From assembly GCA_014843695.1 (NCBI GenBank), contig CM026401.1, positions 23,884,584 through 23,948,583 on the forward strand: a DNA stretch of 64,000 nt, written 5' to 3'. The notes under the pieces were generated by a model that saw only the letters and a list, made by a program, of their open reading frames with translations, made no database searches and was not told where the DNA came from. The DNA comes from Archivesica marissinica (lineage: Eukaryota; Mollusca; Bivalvia; Venerida; Vesicomyidae). The position numbers and the translations under genes were made by a program. Of this stretch, positions 48,961 to 59,900 are shown in pieces. Positions within the stretch are counted from its first letter, which is position 1, and each line of letters begins with the position of its first letter.

Positions 48961-49049
48961 TTACACTTGAAGAGAAAATTGAGAATCTGGCAAAAAGAAG
49001 AAAATTGAATACTGACAGTGAGGAATCCACTGCAAACGTAGGAGAATGA
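48961..49049 (+). CDS. Exon D, terminal coding exon with stop codon
   Basis: Two leading bases (TT) complete Ile with exon C. Then 28 codons follow, including TLEEKIENLAKRRKL, NTDSEESTANVGE and TGA at 49047-49049. AKRRK is a plausible monopartite nuclear-localisation signal, and the following SDSEES-like stretch (TDSEES) is a plausible casein-kinase-2 type site; both are inferences from composition. The helical, charged start and acidic tail are typical of a protein C-terminus. Phase agreement with exon C and a strong acceptor support the call. The family is not recognised. Confidence 0.68.
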
Positions 49050-49320
49050 TCGAGCGCTACTGTTGATATAACAAATGGGTCCGGTGCACCGGGGTCTGGT
49101 CAAGTCCCATTGCTTCTCTGTACCCTAAAGATGCTGTGCTACTAGTGTCATCAGAACGAATTCTCTGCAAAATGGATCAGTGTGTATCTAGAACACGGTA
49201 TTGAGGAGATTTAGAGCAATTATATATGTTGGAAGAAACATTTTGAGAAAATTTGACAAAATACTTTGTGCCATCTCTCATTCTTGGATAATTTTTGTAT
49301 TCTTGAGCCAATCATGAGAA
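49050..49320 (+). other. 3' UTR, proximal unique part
   Basis: Non-repetitive sequence follows the stop. It has a perfect 12-bp palindrome CCGGTGCACCGG at 49081-49092. No open frame or poly(A) signal is evident. Confidence 0.5.
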
Positions 49321-50545
49321 GTGTACAGTCATCAGCCGAGTAGTGTATGGTCATCAGCCGAGTAGTGTACGGTCATCAACCGAGTAGTGTACGGTCATCA
49401 GCCTAGTAGTGTACGGTCATCAACCGAGTAGTGAAAGGTCATCAGCCTAGTAGTGTACGGTCATCAGCCGAGTAGTGTAAGGTCATCAGCCGAGTAGTGT
49501 ACGGTCATCAGCCGAGTAGTGTACGGTCATCAGCCGAGTAGTGTAAGGTCATCAGCCGAGTAGTGTATGGTCATCAGCCGAGTAGTGTAAGGTCATCAGC
49601 CGAGTAGTGTATGGTCATCAACCGAGTAGTGTATGGTCATCAGCCGAGTAGTGTAAGGTCATCAGCTGAGTAGTGTAAGGTCATCAGCCTAGTAGTGTAC
49701 GGTCATCAGCCGAGTAGTGTAAGGTCATCAGCCGAGTAGTGTAAGGTCATCAGCCGAGTAGTGTACGGTCATCAACTGAGTAGTGTAAGGTCATCAGCTG
49801 AGTAGTGTAAGGTCATCAGCCTAGTAGTGTACGGTCATCAGCCGAGTAATGTAAGGTCATCAGCCGAGTAGTGTAAGGTCATCAGCCGAGTAGTGTACGG
49901 TCATCAACCGAGTAGTGTAAGGTCATCAGCCGAGTAGTGTACGGTCATCAACCGAGTAGTGTACGGTCATCAGCCTAGTAGTGTACGGTCATCAGCCGAG
50001 TAGTGTACGGTCATCAACCGAGTAGTGTACGGTCATCAGCCTAGTAGTGTACGGTCATCAGCCGAGTAGTGTAAGGTCATCAACCGAGTAGTGTAAGGTC
50101 ATCAACCGAGTAGTGTAAGGTCATCAGCCGAGTAGTGTACGGTCATCAGCCAAGTAGTGTAAGGTCATCAGCCGAGTAGTGTACGGTCATCAACCGAGTA
50201 GTGTAAGGTCATCAGCCAAGTAGTGTACGGTCATCAACCGAGTAGTGTAAGGTCATCAGCCGAGTAGTGTATGGTCATCAGCCGAGTAGTGTAAGGTCAT
50301 CAACCGAGTAGTGTATGGTCATCAGCCGAGTAGTGTAAGGTCATCAGCCGAGTAGTGTAAGGTCATCAGCCTAGTAGTGTACGGTCATCAGCCGAGTAGT
50401 GTACGGTCATCAGCCGAGTAGTGTAAGGTCATCAGCCGAGTAGGTAAGGTCATCAGCCTAGTAGTGTACGGTCATCAGCCGAGTAGTGTACGTTCATCAG
50501 CCGAGTAGTGTAAGGTCATCAACCGAGTAGTGTACTGTACGGTCA
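49321..50545 (+). repeat. Minisatellite 6, 22-bp units
   Basis: About 56 units with the core GTGTACGGTCATCAGCCGAG plus TA. Variable sites are GTACGG/GTATGG/GTAAGG and GCCGAG/GCTGAG/GCCAAG/GCCTAG. It sits 3' of the stop codon in the probable 3' UTR or downstream flank. Confidence 0.94.
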
Positions 50546-50819
50546 GGGTACTAGTAGTTAAAATGGATTTGAAATGTGAGGGGATTCTAGTTCAAGGCTG
50601 ATTGGTATTGTTGCACAAACACAACCACAAATGAGAGCATTAAAATGCCCATCTCGACCTGGTAGTACAGTCTTATCACAGCCTTGACCTGGGATAAGGC
50701 CGTGTAACTGCCTCGACCTTGGGAGATATATAGCCTTGCCATAGTGAATACGGTTTTACCTCAACTGGATGGGGATAGGCACCACTGTCTTAACATCCAC
50801 TGTCAACAAGATATATGGT
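50546..50819 (+). other. Unique segment with weak internal repetition
   Basis: A loose motif CTCGACCTGG / CTTGACCTGGG / CTCGACCTTGGG recurs about every 35-40 bp between 50652 and 50731, possibly an old decayed tandem repeat. ATTAAA at 50639-50644 is a possible weak poly(A) signal. No coding sequence was seen. Confidence 0.4.
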
Positions 50820-51033
50820 AATACATCCACTATAATTATCTATATTAATACACCTACTGTTACCTATAGTGATACACCTACTGTTACCTATAGTTATCTA
50901 TGATGATATACCTACTGTTACCTATAGTTATCTATGATGATATACCTACTGTTAGCTATAGTTATCTATGATGATACACCTACTGTTAGCTATAGTTATC
51001 TATGATGATACATCCACTGATACCTATATATAT
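50820..51033 (+). repeat. Minisatellite 7, about 34-bp units
   Basis: Roughly six imperfect units with the core CCTACTGTTACCTATAG, then TTATCTATGATGATA. Unit length and sequence vary more than in other arrays. It grades directly into the 26-bp array, sharing CCTACTGTTAGCTATA. Confidence 0.8.
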
Positions 51034-51310
51034 GCCTACTGTTAGCTATATTGTAGTACACCTACTGTTAGCTATATTGTAGTACACCTACTGTTAGCTA
51101 TATTGTAGTACACCTACTGTTAGCTATATTGTAGTACACCTACTGTTAGCTATATTGTAGTACACCTACTGTTAGCTATATTGTAGTACACCTACTGTTA
51201 GCTATATTGTAGTACACCTACTGTTAGCTATATTGTAGTACACCTACTGTTAGCTATATTGTAGTACACCTACTGTTAGCTATATTGTAGTACACCTACT
51301 GTTAGCTATA
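51034..51310 (+). repeat. Minisatellite 8, 26-bp units
   Basis: About ten nearly identical units with the core CCTACTGTTAGCTATATTG plus TAGTACA. Very low divergence suggests recent expansion from the neighbouring 34-bp family. Confidence 0.93.
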
Positions 51311-51420
51311 GAAATAATTTAGTACCTCAATTAAGATCATGTGAAGCATTTTGTTTAAATTTCTATAACGAAATCTGATGTATATTTTATATACATATAA
51401 TGTACCATTAATATATTTTA
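51311..51420 (+). other. Unique A/T-rich spacer
   Basis: Short non-repetitive stretch between arrays 8 and 9. Nothing else was seen. Confidence 0.4.
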
Positions 51421-52060
51421 TGTGCTGTCATGTATGTTGTATATACAATGTGCTGCCATGTATGTTGTATAGACAATGTGCTGCCATGTATGTTGTATAT
51501 ACAATGTGCTGTCATGTATGTTGTATATACAATGTGCTGCCATGTATGTTGTATAGACAATGTGCTGCCATGTATGTTGTATAGACAATGTGCTGCCATG
51601 TATGTTGTATATACAATGTGCTGCCATGTATGTTGTATATACAATGTGCTGCCATGTAGGTTGTATAGACAATGTGCTGCCATGTATGTTGTATATACAA
51701 TGTGCTGTCATGTATAGACAAGATGCTGTCATGAATAGACAATGTGCTGTCATGTATGTTGTATATACAATGTGCTGTCATGTATAGACAAGATGCTGTC
51801 ATGAATAGACAATGTGCTGTCATGTATGTTGTATATACAATGTGTTGTCATGTATGTTGTATATACACTGTGCTGCCATGTATGTTGTATATACAATGTG
51901 CTGCCATGTATGTTGTATATACACTGTGCTGCAATGTATGTTGTATATACAATGTGCTGCCATGTATGTTGTATATACACTGTGCTGCCATGTATGTTGT
52001 ATAGACAATGTGCTGCCATGTATTGACAATGTGCTATCATGTATGTTGTAGAGACAATGT
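51421..52060 (+). repeat. Minisatellite 9, 28-bp units with some 21-bp units
   Basis: Units have the core ATGTATGTTGTATATACAA, then TGTGCTGCC, with TATAGAC/TATACAC variants. A 70-bp segment (28+21+21) with the marker GACAAGATGCTGTCATGAAT is duplicated in tandem near 51708 and 51778. It passes into the 21-bp array without a spacer. Confidence 0.92.
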
Positions 52061-52789
52061 GATGTCATGTATAGACAACGTGCTGTCATGTATAGACAAC
52101 ATGCTGTCATGTATAGACAACGTGCTGTCATGTATAGACAACGTGCTGTCATGTATGGACAACATGCTGTCATGTATGGACAACGTGCTGTCATGTATAG
52201 ACAATGTGCTGTCGTGTATAGACAATGTGCTGTCGTGTATAGACAATGTGCTGTCGTGTATAGACAACGTGCTGTCGTGTATAGACAATGTGCTGTCGTG
52301 TATAGACAATGTGCTGTCGTGTATAGACAACGTGCTGTCGTGTATAGACAATGTGCTGTCGTGTATAGACAACGTGCTGTCGTGTATAGACAATGTGCTG
52401 TCGTGTATAGACAATGTGCTGTCATGTATAGACAACGTGCTGTCATGTATAGACAACGTGCTGTCATGTATAGACAATGTGCTGTCGTGTATAGACAACG
52501 TGCTGTCGTGTATAGACAATGTGCTGTCGTGTATAGACAACGTGCTGTCGTGTATAGACAATGTGCTGTCATGTATAGACAACGTGCTGTCGTGTATAGA
52601 CAACATGCTGTCATGTATAGACAACGTGCTGTCATGTATAGACAACGTGCTGTCATGTATAGACAACGTGCTGTCATGTATAGACAATGTGCTGTCATGT
52701 ATAGACAACGTGCTGTCATGTATAGACAACATGCTGTCATGTATAGACAACATGCTGTCATGTATAGACAACGTGCTGTCATGTATGTT
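52061..52789 (+). repeat. Minisatellite 10, 21-bp units
   Basis: About 34 units with the core TGTATAGACAACGTGCTGTC plus A. The unit equals the 28-bp unit of array 9 minus seven bases (TGTTGTA). One dinucleotide appears as CG, TG or CA (AACGTGC, AATGTGC, AACATGC), and another as GTCGTG/GTCATG. Open frames on both strands (DNVLSCI and HDSTLSI repeats) are by-products. Confidence 0.94.
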
Positions 52790-52905
52790 AATTATGCTTA
52801 TTTTGATATTAAACTATTATGGAAGATATTTAAAATACAAGTACTTATTATGACATAGAAATGTTTGGTGATGTAGCTACCATGTTCTAGTCATGTTATG
52901 CTGTT
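52790..52905 (+). other. Unique A/T-rich segment
   Basis: Non-repetitive. ATTAAA at 52808-52813 is a possible secondary poly(A) signal. Nothing else was seen. Confidence 0.35.
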
Positions 52906-52983
52906 GTATATTGTTCTACAATATCTACTCTGTATATTGTTCTACAATATCTACTCTGTATATTGTTCTACAATATCTACTCT
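52906..52983 (+). repeat. Triplicated 26-bp repeat with hairpin potential
   Basis: Three identical copies containing ATATTGTTCTACAATAT, an inverted repeat (ATATTG / CAATAT) around a five-base loop. Each copy could form a small stem-loop. Confidence 0.85.
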
Positions 52984-53028
52984 TTATGTGTACAACATCA
53001 TTTTGGACCAATGTTTCCTTTAATTGAA

Positions 53029-53038
53029 AATAAATAAA
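53029..53038 (+). promoter_or_regulatory. Candidate poly(A) signal of the split gene
   Basis: Two overlapping AATAAA hexamers lie in AAAATAAATAAATATAAATAA. A G-rich stretch (TTGGGGGCAGCTGG, about 53071-53084) follows, as downstream elements often do. If used, the 3' UTR would be about 4 kb and would carry arrays 6 to 10. TTTATT at 53062-53067 is AATAAA on the minus strand, so a convergent transcript could also end here. Confidence 0.4.
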
Positions 53039-53480
53039 TATAAATAATTTCATGTTAAATCTTTATTCGATTGGGGGCAGCTGGAAATGTTACATAGTCT
53101 GAAACAAATTGATGATTGCAGAAATGATACTAAATGAGTAGATTTCCCCGATGCATTATTCAATACAACTGACAGTGTGTTACATAGGAAGTATAAGCTA
53201 AGTCCAACGTCAAAATTTTGCATTCTAAACTACGGTAATTCTAATATTTGGTTTTATCGGCAATGATAGTGATGTACTCGGATGAAAGGAACAGTACATA
53301 TACTACTTATGATTGCTTTCCTCATGCTACAAGATAAACCTACTTGTAATTGGCTATAATATTTACAGTGTATATTTTGAAGCACCCCCCCCCCCCCGAC
53401 AGATTAATTTTATAACATAACTTTATGGGGGTTTATATACACCATATTGATCATAACAATTAATTTGTTATCGATAACTC
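53039..53480. other. Unique segment with 13-C tract
   Basis: About 440 bp of A/T-rich unique sequence with a homopolymer of 13 C at 53385-53397. No supported exon or RNA gene. Confidence 0.4.
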
Positions 53481-53708
53481 TGCCTGGGCCTCAATGTGTT
53501 ACTAGTATTGACAGGTAATATAACAGTAAACACATGCATTGCTGTAAGTTCACCTGCCTGGGCCTCAATGTGTTACTAGTATTGACAGGTAATATAACAG
53601 TAAAACCCATGCATTGCTGTAAGTTCACCTGCCTGGGCCTCAATGTGTTACTAGTATTGACAGGTAATATAACAGTAAAACCCATGCATTGCTGTAAGTT
53701 CACCTGCC
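53481..53708 (+). repeat. 75-bp tandem triplicate
   Basis: Three copies of 74, 75 and 75 bp start at 53481, 53555 and 53630, each with TGCCTGGGCCTCAATGTG. The first copy differs near AGTAAACACATGC versus AGTAAAACCCATGC. Short frames on both strands are by-products. Confidence 0.92.
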
Positions 53709-53946
53709 AGACTTGTCCGTAATCTATGTTGACCCAATGTCTTTAACAGTTTTCAAAACAAAAAATGTGCATTTCTAGTTGCTCTCAGTTGAGTACTTCA
53801 TCCTTGTATAATGTTTATTAATGGATGTTCGAAATTACGTTGTACAAATAGTAAGTTACATTATCTCATCTTATAAATATACCATGGCATCTTGTAATAT
53901 AACATTGATATTGTGATGCAGACAACAGGTTTGATAGCCCTCAATA
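53709..53946. other. Unique segment before the 51-bp array
   Basis: A/T-rich sequence without recognisable genes or repeats. Confidence 0.4.
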
Positions 53947-56900
53947 CCTCAAGCATGCCTTGATTTATAAGTACATATAGTACGGGGGAGGGCGGTGCTT
54001 CAAATACACATTGATTTATGAATACATATAGTACGGGGAGGGTGGTGCTTCAAATACACATTGATTTATGAATACATATAGTACGGGGGAGGGCGGTGCT
54101 TCAAATACACATTGATTTATGAATACACATACAGTATGGGGGAGGGCGGTGCTTCAAATACACAATGATTTATGAATACATACAGTACGGGGGGAGGGCG
54201 GTGCTTCAAATACACATTGATTTATGAATACATATAGTACAGGGGAGGGTGGTGCTTCAAATACACATTGATTTATGAATACATACAGTCCTGGGGGAGG
54301 GCGGTGCTTCAAATACACAATGATTTATGAATACATACATTACGGGGGGAGGGCGGTGCTTCAAATACACATTGATTTGTGAATACATTCCGTCCTGGGG
54401 GAGGGCGGTGCTTCAAATACACATTGATTTATGAATACATACAGTACGGGGGAGGGCGGTGCTTCAAATACACATTGATTTATGAATACATACAGTACGG
54501 GGGAGGGCGGTGCTTCAAATACACATTGATTTATGAATACATACAGTACGGGTGAGGGCGGTGCTTCAAATACACATTGATTTATGAATACATATAGTAT
54601 GGGGGATGGCGGTGCTTCAAATACACATTGATTTATGAATACATGCAGTACGGGGGAGGGTGGTGCTTCAAATACACATTGATTTATGAATACATACAGT
54701 ACGGGTGAGGGTGGTGCTTCAAATACACATTGATTTATGAATACATACAGTCCTGGGGAGGGCTGTGCTTCAAATACACAATGATTTATGAATACATATA
54801 GTATGGAGGAGGGTGGTGCTTCAAATACACATTGATTTATGAATACATACAGTACGAGGGAGGGCGGTGCTTCAAATACACAATGATTTATGAATACATA
54901 CAGTACTGGGGGGAGGGCGGTGCTTCAAATACACATTGATTTATGAATACATTCCGTCCTGGGGGAGGGCGGTGCTTCAAATACACATTGATTTATGAAT
55001 ACATACAGTACGGGGGAGGGCGGTGCTTCAAATACACATTGATTTATGAATACATTCAGTCCTGGGGGAGGGCGGTGCTTCAAATACACATTGATTTATG
55101 AATACATACAGTACGGGGGAGGGCGGTGCTTCAAATACACATTGATTTATGAATACATACAGTTCTGGGGAGGGCGGTGCTTCAAATACACATTGATTTA
55201 TGAATACATACAGTATGGGGGAGGGCGGTGCTTCAAATACACATTGATTTATGAATACATACAGTACGGGGGAGGGCGGTGCTTCAAATACACATTGATT
55301 TATGAATACATACAGTACGGGTGAGGGCGGTGCTTCAAATACACATTGATTTATGAATACATACAGTACGGGGGAGGGCGGTGCTTCAAATACACATTGA
55401 TTTATGAATACATACAGTACGGGGGAGGGTGGTGCTTCAAATACACATTGATTTATGAATACATACAGTACGGGGGAGGGTGGTGCTTCAAATACACATT
55501 GATTTATGAATACATACAGTACGGGGGAGGGCGGTGCTTCAAATACACATTGATTTATGAATACATACAGTACGGGGAGGGTGGTGCTTCAAATACACAA
55601 TGATTTATGAATACATACAGTACGGGTGAGGGCGGTGCTTCAAATACACATTGATTTATGAATACATACAGTACGGGGGAGGGCGGTGCTTCAAATACAC
55701 ATTGATTTATGAATACATACAGTACGGGGAGGGTGGTGCTTCAAATACACATTGATTTATGAATACATACAGTACGGGGGAGGGCGGTGCTTCAAATACA
55801 CATTGATTTATGAATACATTCCGTCCTGGGGGAGGGCGGTGCTTCAAATACACATTGATTTATGAATACATACAGTACGGGGGAGGGCGGTGCTTCAAAT
55901 ACACATTGATTTATGAATACATTCAGTTCTGGGGGAGGGCGGTGCTTCAAATACACATTGATTTATGAATACATTCAGTTCTGAGGGAGGGCGGTGCTTC
56001 AAATACACATTGATTTATGAATACATACAGTACGGGGGAGGGCGGTGCTTCAAATACACATTGATTTATGAATACATACAGTTCGGGTGAGGACGGTGCT
56101 TCAAATACACATTGATTTATGAATACATACAGTACGGGGGAGGGCGGTGCTTCAAATACACATTGATTTATGAATACATACAGTACGGGGGAGGGTGGTG
56201 CTTCAAATACACATTGATTTATGATTACATACAGTACGGGGGAGGGTGGTGCTTCAAATACACATTGATTTATGAATACATACAGTACGGGGGATGGCGG
56301 TGCTTCAAATACACATTGATTTATGAATACATACAGTACGGGGAGGGTGGTGCTTCAAATACACAATGATTTATGAATACATACAGTACGAGTGAGGGCG
56401 GTGCTTCAAATACACATTGATTTATGAATACATACAGTACGGGGGAGGGCGGTGCTTCAAATACACATTGATTTATGAATACATACAGTACGGGGGAGGG
56501 CAGTGCTTCAAATACACATTGATTTATGAATACATACAGTACGGGGGAGGGCGGTGCTTCAAATACACATTGATTTATGAATACATACAGTACGGGGGAG
56601 GGTGGTGCTTCAAATACACAATGATTTATGAATACATACAGTACGGAATGATTTATGAATACATACAGTACGGGTGAGGGCGGTGCTTCAAATACACATT
56701 GATTTATGAATACATACAGTACGGGGGAGGGCAGTGCTTCAAATACACATTGATTTATGAATACATACAGTACGGGGGAGGGTGGTGCTTCAAATACACA
56801 TTGATTTATGAATACATATAGTACGGGGGAGGGCGGTGCTTCAAATACACATTGATTTATGAATACATACAGTACGGGTGAGGGTGGTGCTTCAAATACA

Positions 56901-59900
56901 CATTGATTTATGAATCATAAGTAGGGGGGGGGTGCTTCAAATAACATTGATTTATGAATACATACAGTACGGGGGAGGGTGGTGCTTCAAATACACATTG
57001 ATTTATGAATACATACAGTACGGGGGAGGGTGGTGCTTCAAATACACATTGATTTATGAATACATACAGTACGGGGGAGGGCGGTGCTTCAAATACACAT
57101 TGATTTATGAATACATACAGTACGGGGGAGGGTGGTGCTTCAAATACACATTGATTTATGAATACATACAGTACGGGGGAGGGCGGTGCTTCAAATACAC
57201 ATTGATTTATGAATACATACAGTACGGGGGAGGGTGGTGCTTCAAATATACATTGATTTATGAATACATACAGTACGGGGGAGGGCGGTGCTTCAAATAC
57301 ACATTGATTTATGAATACATACAGTACGGGGGAGGGTGGTGCTTCAAATACACATTGATTTATGAATGCATACAGTACGGGGGAGGACGGTGCTTCAAAT
57401 ATACATTGATTTATGAATACATACAGTACGGGGGAGGGCGGTGCTTCAAATACACATTGATTTATGAATACATACAGTACGGGTGAGGGCGGTGCTTCAA
57501 ATACACATTGATTTATGAATACATATAGTATGGGGGATGGCGGTGCTTCAAATACACATTGATTTATGAATACATGCAGTACGGGGGAGGGTGGTGCTTC
57601 AAATACACATTGATTTATGAATACATACAGTACGGGGGAGGGTGGTGCTTCAAATACACATTGATTTATGAATACATACAGTACGGGGGAGGGTGGTGCT
57701 TCAAATACACATTGATTTATGAATACATACAGTACGGGGGATGGCGGTGCTTCAAATACACATTGATTTATGAATACATACAGTACGGGGAGGGTGGTGC
57801 TTCAAATACACAATGATTTATGAATACATACAGTACGAGTGAGGGCGGTGCTTCAAATACACATTGATTTATGAATACATACAGTACGGGGGAGGGCGGT
57901 GCTTCAAATACACATTGATTTATGAATACATACAGTACGGGGGAGGGCAGTGCTTCAAATACACATTGATTTATGAATACATACAGTACGGGGGAGGGCG
58001 GTGCTTCAAATACACATTGATTTATGAATACATACAGTACGGGGGAGGGTGGTGCTTCAAATACACAATGATTTATGAATACATACAGTACGGAATGATT
58101 TATGAATACATACAGTACGGGTGAGGGCGGTGCTTCAAATACACATTGATTTATGAATACATACAGTACGGGGGAGGGCAGTGCTTCAAATACACATTGA
58201 TTTATGAATACATACAGTACGGGGGAGGGTGGTGCTTCAAATACACATTGATTTATGAATACATATAGTACGGGGGAGGGCGGTGCTTCAAATACACATT
58301 GATTTATGAATACATATAGTACAGGTGAGGGTGGTGCTTCAAATACACATTGATTTATGAATACATATAGTATGGGGGAGGGCGGTGCTTCAAATACACA
58401 TTGATTTATGAATACATACAGTCCTGGGGGAGGGTGGTGCTTCAAATACACAATGATTTATGAATACATACAGTACGGGGGAGGGCGGTGCTTCAAATAC
58501 ACATTGATTTATGAATACATACAGTACGGGTGAGGGCGGTGCTTCAAATACACATTGATTTATGAATACATATAGTATGGGGGATGGCGGTGCTTCAAAT
58601 ACACATTGATTTATGAATACATGCAGTACGGGGGAGGGTGGTGCTTCAAATACACATTGATTTATGAATACATACAGTACGGGGGAGGGTGGTGCTTCAA
58701 ATACACATTGATTTATGAATACATACAGTACGGGGGAGGGCTGTGCTTCAAATACACATTGATTTATGAATACATACAGTACGGGGGAGGGTGGTGCTTC
58801 AAATACACATTGATTTATGAATACATACAGTACGGGGAGGGTGGTGCTTCAAATACACAATGATTTATGAATACATACAGTACGGGGGAGGGCGGTGCTT
58901 CAAATACACATTGATTTATGAATACATACAGTACGGGGGAGGGCGGTGCTTCAAATACACATTGATTTATGAATACATACAGTACGGGGGAGGGCGGTGC
59001 TTCAAATACACATTGATTTATGAATACATACAGTACGGGGGAGGGCGGTGCTTCAAATACACATTGATTTATGAATACATACAGTACGGGGGAGGGTGGT
59101 GCTTCAAATACACAATGATTTATGAATACATACAGTACGGAATGATTTATGAATACATACAGTACGGGTGAGGGCGGTGCTTCAAATACACATTGATTTA
59201 TGAATACATACAGTACGGGGGAGGGCAGTGCTTCAAATACACATTGATTTATGAATACATACAGTACGGGGGAGGGTGGTGCTTCAAATACACATTGATT
59301 TATGAATACATACAGTACGGGGGAGGGCGGTGCTTCAAATACACATTGATTTATGAATACATATAGTACGGGTGAGGGTGGTGCTTCAAATACACATTGA
59401 TTTATGAATACATATAGTATGGGGGAGGGCGGTGCTTCAAATACACATTGATTTATGAATACATACAGTACGGGGGAGGGTGGTGCTTCAAATACACATT
59501 GATTTATGAATACATACAGTACGGGGGAGGGCGGTGCTTCAAATACACATTGATTTATGAATACATACAGTACGGGTGAGGGCGGTGCTTCAAATACACA
59601 TTGATTTATGAATACATACAGTACGGGGGAGGGCGGTGCTTCAAATACACATTGATTTATGAATACATACAGTACGGGGGAGGGCGGTGCAAATACACAT
59701 TGATTTATGATACATAAGTACTGATGGTCTAAATACACATTGATTTATGAATACATACAGTGGACGGGGGATGGGGGAAATACACATTGATTTATGAATA
59801 CATACAGTACGGGGAGGGTGGTGCTTCAAATACACATTGATTTATGAATACATACAGTACGGGGGAGGGCGGTGCTTCAAATACACATTGATTTATGAAT

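Larger units (their letters stand above)
17..49049 (+). other. Split gene model (3' part): exons A-D with minisatellite-filled introns
   Basis: Four short unique islands have an acceptor AG on the left, and A-C a donor GT on the right. They share an open frame that joins across three introns and ends in TGA at 49047-49049. Exon B ends with G and exon C starts with AG, giving GAG. Exon C ends with A and exon D starts with TT, giving ATT. Exon A ends with G and exon B, if it starts at 3015, begins with CA, giving GCA. All three introns are then phase 1. Intron sizes are about 2.9, 31.7 (containing an unsized gap) and 14.1 kb. The gene begins upstream of the window. I do not recognise the protein family. 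The evidence is frame and splice-site agreement only; no transcript or homology search was possible. Confidence 0.65.

Noticed and set aside
53385..53397. 13-C tract as a regulatory element
   Set aside because: A simple homopolymer whose length is unreliable in sequencing; no other signal nearby.
53491..53722. Short frames on both strands in the 75-bp triplicate
   Set aside because: Open only because the period is near a multiple of 3 for three copies; no other coding evidence.
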